47,367 nucleotides of DNA from Acidobacteriota bacterium (GTDB taxonomy: Bacteria > Acidobacteriota > Blastocatellia > RBC074), in assembly GCA_018268995.1 (NCBI GenBank), contig JAFDVL010000043.1, positions 1-47,367 of the forward strand, in the 5' to 3' direction. A program made the translations under genes and the position numbers. A model generated the notes under the pieces. That model was given only the letters and a program-made list of their open reading frames with translations, searched no databases and was not told the origin of the DNA. Each line of letters opens with the position of its first letter. Position 1 is the stretch's first letter. Shown in pieces: positions 44,001 through 47,367 of the stretch.

Positions 44001-44697
44001 GTTGGGAATCTTTTCCGCAGGCATTTCACGCGACACGCGCGACAACATTATCAATCCAACGCGAGGACAATTAATCAGCGCCGATCATTCCATTGCCGCG
44101 ACATTCTTTGGCGGGAACGAGTCTTACAATAAGTTTTACGGGAATTATCAGTTCTACAACAAACTGCCTGTTCTGAAAAATTCTGTGTTTGCGTTTTCTG
44201 CGCGTGTCGGATTAGCCGCAGCATTCAAAATCACAGACCGCGATGGAGACGGCAAAATCACTGAACCTGAGCAACGACTGCCAATCAGCGAACGATTCTT
44301 TTCAGGTGGCGCAACCACATTACGCGGATTTCAATTTGAACAGGCAGGCCCGCAAGGCGTGCTGGAACCGCGCAATGCCAATGAATTGCCAACGCTGGTT
44401 CCGCTGGGGGGCGATGCGCTGGCGATCTTTAATTTTGAGTTGCGCTACCCGTTTTCACGGCGATTCACGTTAGTGCCGTTTTATGATTTGGGGAATGTTT
44501 TTAGAAAGGCCAGCGACTTTCGCTTTAGTGCTATGACCAATACAGTCGGTCTTGGGATTCGCTTCAATACACCCGTTGGGCCAATCGGCGTAGATTATGG
44601 CTATCTGCTTGATCCGCCTTCGGTCGTGACGGCAAGCGGTGGCGTGCTTCGCCAAAAACAAGGTGTCATCCATATTCGATTTGGCCAGTCCTTCTAA
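38071..44697 (+). CDS. TamB-like protein fused to a POTRA/Omp85 outer-membrane barrel
   Basis: One uninterrupted 2208-residue protein. A basic N-terminus and one membrane helix (about 20-43) anchor it in the inner membrane. Residues about 45-1465 form an AsmA/TamB-type repetitive beta body, ending in a typical TamB C-terminal (DUF490) segment (GGTASEPDPSGRVSFEGGTI, LDVNLNSEPQLARAEILSLV, LTIGRQIAQGLSFTYSTN). About 1507-1830 hold three to four POTRA-like units (e.g. AEINTTGNSILAANELLKAV), and 1830-2208 an Omp85 barrel ending in Phe, with GGATTLRGF (R2085) as the lid-loop motif. In Proteobacteria TamB and TamA are separate proteins; here both are in one chain that could span the whole envelope. 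D2056-E2067 is a canonical EF-hand loop. No ribosome site precedes the ATG. Likely job: outer-membrane protein insertion or lipid transfer. Confidence 0.88.
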   Translation: MEQSTNDSPSRNHTSIFRRWYFWVGLSGILLLAAVALSAWFYYRSGKINQYVARQIEMALQEYGIRAEVGGFEIGRGIRSATLRNVKFYNQATGQLIGTLDRAVVELSITDLYALNLRRNVVFQSLEVENLDLTIEVDENGKSNLDGLHQAPPRAPSRITFDVNSLVGELKNGKLHFNDKQHQIKAEMPELQATFQPSKELGFASVATKFTALNNRITYEGREGTVSKIDFDGNALEIGAEINQVSINSQFGDLTASGRLNDWQALRYQLDTKLRAELDELARFASPATKVNGVAEFTGKITGEGKNYQINGDVNSPDLTVAGLHFREAKINQIKLAPKDDKILFSTQQASIQSVAGREFQASAISVPGINAEINTTNRSAVINAQQANAGQVRLTTTPAQVGAISLQKLQAKISDKDFNIQSNARIKSASFQNIKVGETAGKLALTQSAFSLADFTTAIFGGTVKGTATVNYTGGTSSLKADFASLKTDQVVNTFAVKNVPLAGTIDGKADVTWPGVNAQALSGNLNAHFTGQTQNLLAGDIPVNGDVVAQMQRGVFNFGQLQLNTDATTITADGSLAQNGTSNLNFTLNSTRAEQLLAIASSLEALQPIINEYEPNVSGNFNFTGNIQGNIANPTVTGNLNAEKVGIQNELMGSLKGQLAFSPAEIRFENALLTANNGGTIKVNYAAPRAEAATTGTLDATFDRISAEDVVKATGFSLEQKLIAGEITGEAHLTGLPAAPQGSVKANLQNGTIAGQPAQLATASIVFDAQTARLEQVEARLPQGHLTVNGTYDFKTKNYQVQGQADQISLASLVEAFEVKDTTITGNADATFSATGNANDLDQLKVQLAATGRQITVNGRDAGELKVNARTATNGRVDAELVTNITGQPQPFTASIELKQPGRPIQIATDLNNLDLSPILAIFAPGAVASVSGNLTGALRVSGPLFDSKDQFTTEGLRGNLTLNTVALNVSGNPINIKTPVVVALDSSQIRLQPTQITGTGTELNLGGTLGLRDNQGLDFALNGRINLRDFRPSPDVFADGTIAIDAKIGGTASQPALSGQATLQEIAFTALDSPVNLESGNGRITFAGNLITLESFTANANDGTLTVNGDVTLKGLLPGEWRFDANAQDVNILYAGARANANANLVLRGTPDSQTLSGRVDLPLVEYTRDFSEAAFGNGGTSLNFGSLGGDITSTNAGGANSFFPPINLNIRVNARDAILVRNEQINTVASAALTIGGTASEPDPSGRVSFEGGTITFRKQRYEISAGTLDLGGGAGAPPYLNLLAEGTVGGYQVSIGLLGPIDNLDVNLNSEPQLARAEILSLVTTGRTESGTFTGNDLVRTGVGTAASLLTQEFISKPIQGETQKLLGLNLFQIDPVLRPNANPAARLTIGRQIAQGLSFTYSTNLASEQDQTAILEYNLTSRFSALASFTQGGSSTQQGTNDNDFTIEIRGRKRLALGADKLILNSAANRPAIIRPNIVPRKLPSATVDVNKPDTIKLSEKQLPELLPVIREGYSRALTRLGERNLINYLQEQGYFFAEVTSRCQPENCEGPDLRIFYDVTSGDRYELSNLRLTGTNQLGIGDVQSDLQSQESSIFGSVPYLKSLPLIGGLARGITSNDRLRNDAEIIRRRMIDLGFRSARIEARRAINPDNNDLVIIFNVTEGDRSSVAEINTTGNSILAANELLKAVPQKQGEPFSPTEIREGATQIRQMYSQRGYLEARANIKVTDLPNNQVKLEYEINEGPQSVVKEIELRGLGISRLDSVQRFLDFKTGDVLTQQAIRRTQRDLYSTGAFSEVDIRPRPIRDGNGDESDRRVVVNLTEAKPLLLVYGLGYSTDEGPRALGQITDTNLFGRVNSASLKLRGSRREQLAQLQYTDLRPFGTRWATTVSAFYNRNADLRAFVRKTVDQSSNNQSGTTFGINRFASYIQTERKYTDNTAIRFRYNYETAKLFNLQNIPDIEVTRNEKAVRLGIFSAGISRDTRDNIINPTRGQLISADHSIAATFFGGNESYNKFYGNYQFYNKLPVLKNSVFAFSARVGLAAAFKITDRDGDGKITEPEQRLPISERFFSGGATTLRGFQFEQAGPQGVLEPRNANELPTLVPLGGDALAIFNFELRYPFSRRFTLVPFYDLGNVFRKASDFRFSAMTNTVGLGIRFNTPVGPIGVDYGYLLDPPSVVTASGGVLRQKQGVIHIRFGQSF

Positions 44698-44749
44698 ACA
44701 AAAAAAGGGTGCATTGTCAGGCCCTCACTCCCAACAACACACCCGTGCA

Positions 44750-44769
44750 AGGCTCTGAGCGCAGAGCCT
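44750..44769. terminator. Hairpin between convergent genes
   Basis: AGGCTCTG (44750-44757) and CAGAGCCT (44762-44769) form a perfect 8-bp stem with an AGCG loop, midway between the fusion gene and the convergent beta-helix gene. There is no good T-run on either strand, so it is only a candidate bidirectional terminator. Confidence 0.45.
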
Positions 44770-44774
44770 AAAAC

Positions 44775-46520
44775 CTATTTCGTTTGCGAACCAACCACGC
44801 GGATTTCGCTTAGATTCCAGTACGCTTGTCCCGCCGTATCGTACTCCAATGCATTCTTGGTGAAGCGCACATACCGATAAGTACGCGTATCACTGACATT
44901 GGCTGACCAGGTTGCACCGTAAGCGACGACGCTGGCCGCACGCGTTGCCAATCGCACAACCCAGGAACGAAACTCAGGATCATTCGACGCATAAACCGAG
45001 AAATTCCTGCGCGTAATTGTTTGATCCACATCCGAACGAAAAACCATTTCGACTTTCGTTATTTTTGAGGCAGCCGCTAAATCTACCTGCACATATTCCA
45101 ACCGCAATTGATTCAGTTCTGAATGCCAGAATGTGTTGATGTTGTTGTCCACCAATCTGGATGCAGCATTGTTTCCCAGGATGGTCATCGTGCTGGAAGC
45201 AGTCGCGGTACGTCCCATTGCCAGATTGCCGGAGCTAACCGGTGTCGGTGCAGAAGTATCCAGCGCAAATGCGCCGAGACATTTTCCGCCGTCTTTGCGG
45301 GTCTGGGAAAACGTGTCCTTGACATACTCAAACTGCGGCATGTCAGAGGCGGGCAGATTCACCAGACCCGCAGTTGCAGCGGGCGCGGTAGTAGCAACGC
45401 GAAAGTCTTCAGCCTCGTAATTCAAAAAGCCGGGATATTGTCCAAAGGTCGTGTTTTGCAATGCGTCCGGCTGGGTGTTCGTCATCAACCAGTTGTTTGA
45501 TCCGGTGATCGTGCCGCCGGAGGTCGTCGTTAACAAACGCTCACCGCGAAAATAAATGTTGTTGTAAAACTTCAGTGCTGCGCCACTTCCTAACCAAACA
45601 AGTGAATTGTCGGCGCTAGAACCAATAATCGTGTTATTGCACAGGCGCATCGTGCCACGGCGGCCATCGTTGCCAAACACCATCACCCACGCCTTATTGC
45701 TGTTGCCGCCCTTGAAAATCACATTGCCCGTCAGCATCGCATCCTGATTGCGGCCTTGTGCATTGCCGCTGACACTGAAATCCAAATCGTAGCCGCCGCC
45801 AGTCGCATTCTCGACCCAGTTGTAGCAAAACTCTGTGGCTACGCCTGAGGCATCGGGCAGCGAGCGATCTTTGTAATTGATGCCTGCGTTGGCATCGTGA
45901 ATGTAACAGTACAGGACGTGCGTTCCCTGCCCCTGCATATAGAAGTTATGCGTATAGCCCGTGCCTGCGCCATTGAAGGCGACTTCGCAATTTTCGATGC
46001 GCGTGTTATAGGCATCTGTGGTTGAGAAAAACCCATTCGGATTGTGATGCACGTAACTGTCTTTCACCGTAATATTCCTGCCGCGAATAAACACAGCGCG
46101 ATTATTTTGATCCGGGCCGGGTTGGACGTTGCGAACCTCGATACGACGGACTTCGATGTCGTGGGCATCTTCAAAAAACGTCCACAAATAGCCGTAGGCA
46201 TCAACGTTCGTCGCGGAGCCGTCCCACACGGCCCGTCCGGGCGCATCGCATTCGACGATGACTGGATTGCCTGGGTCGCCGGAATGCTGCGCTTGGAATT
46301 TAACTCGGTCGCGGTACACATCCGTCGGTTTTACTTTGACGATGTCGCCGCCTTTCAAAGAAACTGAAGCTAATAATGCCGAAAGACTCGTATACGTCGT
46401 TGCATTCGGTTGTGCTTTCGCATCTACCGTGTAGGTCGTTGCGAAGCAACTGAGAGAAACGATAAGTGTGGTGAAGATAGATACACTTATCCTGGTGAGG
46501 AAATGTTTTGCGACTAGCAT
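44775..46520 (-). CDS. Secreted beta-helix protein with C-terminal discoidin (F5/8C) domain
   Basis: A 581-residue protein with a signal peptide (about 1-27, ...VSLSCFA). Residues about 50-380 form a right-handed parallel beta-helix of the pectate lyase/Pbl-repeat type (VRRIEVRNVQPGPDQNNRAV, NITVKDSYVHHNPNGF, NTRIENCEVAFNG, TMRLCNNTIIGSS). Residues about 430-575 are a discoidin-like (F5/8 type C) module (NLAMGRTATASSTM, YVQVDLAAASKITKVEMVFR), usually a carbohydrate-binding domain. Probably a secreted polysaccharide-binding or polysaccharide-cleaving protein. The ATG at 46520 is chosen for its AAGGAG ribosome site about ten bases upstream; an in-frame TTG at 46544 is less likely. Confidence 0.82.
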   Translation of the reverse strand: MLVAKHFLTRISVSIFTTLIVSLSCFATTYTVDAKAQPNATTYTSLSALLASVSLKGGDIVKVKPTDVYRDRVKFQAQHSGDPGNPVIVECDAPGRAVWDGSATNVDAYGYLWTFFEDAHDIEVRRIEVRNVQPGPDQNNRAVFIRGRNITVKDSYVHHNPNGFFSTTDAYNTRIENCEVAFNGAGTGYTHNFYMQGQGTHVLYCYIHDANAGINYKDRSLPDASGVATEFCYNWVENATGGGYDLDFSVSGNAQGRNQDAMLTGNVIFKGGNSNKAWVMVFGNDGRRGTMRLCNNTIIGSSADNSLVWLGSGAALKFYNNIYFRGERLLTTTSGGTITGSNNWLMTNTQPDALQNTTFGQYPGFLNYEAEDFRVATTAPAATAGLVNLPASDMPQFEYVKDTFSQTRKDGGKCLGAFALDTSAPTPVSSGNLAMGRTATASSTMTILGNNAASRLVDNNINTFWHSELNQLRLEYVQVDLAAASKITKVEMVFRSDVDQTITRRNFSVYASNDPEFRSWVVRLATRAASVVAYGATWSANVSDTRTYRYVRFTKNALEYDTAGQAYWNLSEIRVVGSQTK

Positions 46521-46826
46521 TTTCAATGAACTCCTTGCTGTCAATTTGGATAAAGTTGGGGGGCAACTTCTGAAACAGCTACCAACAGGCTCTTGCGCGT
46601 TTGAAGGACACAGAGAAAGCCTGAAACCATGAGGGTACTTTCACGAACAATTGATTTGGTTGACAGCCTTCTGGAGGTCGAGACGTTAGTCGTGAGGGCA
46701 ACTTGAGATACTGCGGGGGTAACACGACGCGGGATTAAATTGGAAAGAACTACTTGAATTTGAAAACTGTCGGACGCTCTCACGCAGCAGGTTGCGAAAG
46801 GTTCCCGAAATATTTAGATTTTTTTC
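46521..46826. other. Divergent intergenic region of about 306 bases
   Basis: Separates the minus-strand beta-helix gene from the plus-strand HXXEE gene. TTGACA at 46660-46665 could be a plus-strand -35 box but no good -10 follows. Nothing else recognisable. Confidence 0.5.
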
Positions 46827-47309
46827 ATGCAAAACAAATCGTTCGAAAGTTCATTCCCCAAAAGCGACATCGGCCTGTGGGTTTGGCTGTTCCCCATCAC
46901 CTACCTAATTCACCTTGGAGAAGAATACTTCGGTGGCGAAGGCTTTGCGGCGTGGATCAACCGCGTAGCTGGCGCAAATTTTTCCGTGCGCGATTTTCTT
47001 GTGCTCAATGCCATCGGCCTGATGTTTATGAGCGTTGGCGTCGTGCTGCTCCGCAAAAATTCCTGGCGTTGGTTGTTGGTCGGATTGAGCGGTGTTGTGG
47101 CAATCAATGGCTTATTGCATTTTTTCGGAAGCCTGCTGACGCGATCCTATTCGCCGGGCCTGATTTCAGGTGTGCTGTGTTGGCTACCGCTAGGCCTGGC
47201 GACCCTCTTTTGCCAATGGAAAGTCATGGCAAGAAAATCCTTTTTTACTGGCATTGCCTTTGCCTTTGGATTGCATGCGATTGTTTCACTTCTTGCACTT
47301 TGGGCGTAA
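46827..47309 (+). CDS. HXXEE-domain membrane protein
   Basis: A 160-residue protein with four to five membrane segments. The signature IHLGEEYFGG (H29, E32, E33) and GLLHFFGSLLTRSYSPGLIS match the HXXEE family. The conserved His and Glu residues suggest a membrane-embedded metal or catalytic site, but no function is known. No strong ribosome site precedes the ATG. It is divergent from the beta-helix gene. Confidence 0.8.
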   Translation: MQNKSFESSFPKSDIGLWVWLFPITYLIHLGEEYFGGEGFAAWINRVAGANFSVRDFLVLNAIGLMFMSVGVVLLRKNSWRWLLVGLSGVVAINGLLHFFGSLLTRSYSPGLISGVLCWLPLGLATLFCQWKVMARKSFFTGIAFAFGLHAIVSLLALWA

Positions 47310-47344
47310 GAGGGGATGGGACGACCGACTGACAGACAATGTAC

Positions 47345-47363
47345 GACAGGCAGCTTGCCTGTC
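47345..47363. repeat. Hairpin at the window edge
   Basis: GACAGGCA (47345-47352) pairs with TGCCTGTC (47356-47363) around GCT. The shape matches the covarying hairpin group seen near 18.9, 29.4, 31.9 and 33.3 kb. The element may continue beyond the window. Confidence 0.6.
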
Positions 47364-47367
47364 ACTG

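Overview
The window looks like a chromosomal piece of a Gram-negative, mesophilic soil-type bacterium, most plausibly an Acidobacteriota member close to Blastocatellia. The reasons are: an ECF sigma factor of the kinase-associated type beside a Ser/Thr kinase with TPRs, many exported proteins of unknown function, an OmpA-type and an Omp85-type outer-membrane protein, c-type cytochromes, balanced base composition, and intergenic spaces rich in short palindromes. No rRNA, tRNA, CRISPR, phage gene or transposase was seen. The taxonomic placement is inference.

Layout. 0-5 kb: repeat block, a 12-TM nucleotide-transporter-like protein fused to HEAT repeats, and an exported PPP-type phosphatase. 4.8-8.8 kb: an exported kinase-fold (PI3/4-kinase-like) protein, a VOC protein overlapping an unknown gene, a TlpA-like lipoprotein and a zinc-ribbon/RDD membrane protein. 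9-12.9 kb: an NFACT/RqcH protein converging on an RMD1/DUF155-like membrane protein, then an exported alpha/beta hydrolase. 12.9-15.5 kb: a cytochrome c/copper-monooxygenase-like protein and two small exported proteins. 15.5-19.6 kb: a minus-strand unit of ECF sigma factor, Ser/Thr kinase-TPR and an overlapping small gene. 20.5-22.2 kb: a large exported protein of unknown function. 22.2-23.7 kb: an A/T-rich two-gene island bounded by integron attC-like sites, with no integrase in the window. 23.7-25 kb: a di-heme cytochrome c peroxidase. 25.3-27.8 kb: an amino-acid permease, an exported methyltransferase-fold protein, and a BrnT toxin with a divergent antitoxin. 27.9-31.9 kb: M20 amidohydrolase, esterase, NAD(H) kinase and DinB protein. 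32.2-37.8 kb: exported proteins, OmpA-like protein and a beta-CASP nuclease. 38.1-44.7 kb: one 2208-residue protein that joins a TamB-type intermembrane body to a complete POTRA plus Omp85 barrel. 44.8-47.3 kb: a beta-helix protein with a discoidin domain and an HXXEE membrane protein.

The most notable item is the TamB-Omp85 fusion, a single chain predicted to run from the inner to the outer membrane, with a canonical EF-hand calcium loop just before the barrel's LRGF motif. Second is the attC-like cassette island. Third is the repeat landscape: several families of palindromes sit directly after stop codons, one palindromic element is flanked by an 11-bp direct repeat, and one hairpin family keeps its shape while its stem sequence changes.

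Most genes are transcribed singly or in short runs. Tight overlaps that suggest translational coupling occur at 6192-6199, 16044-16105, 26676-26679 and 27592-27617. Gene ends overlap convergently at 10744-10747 and 31404-31435.
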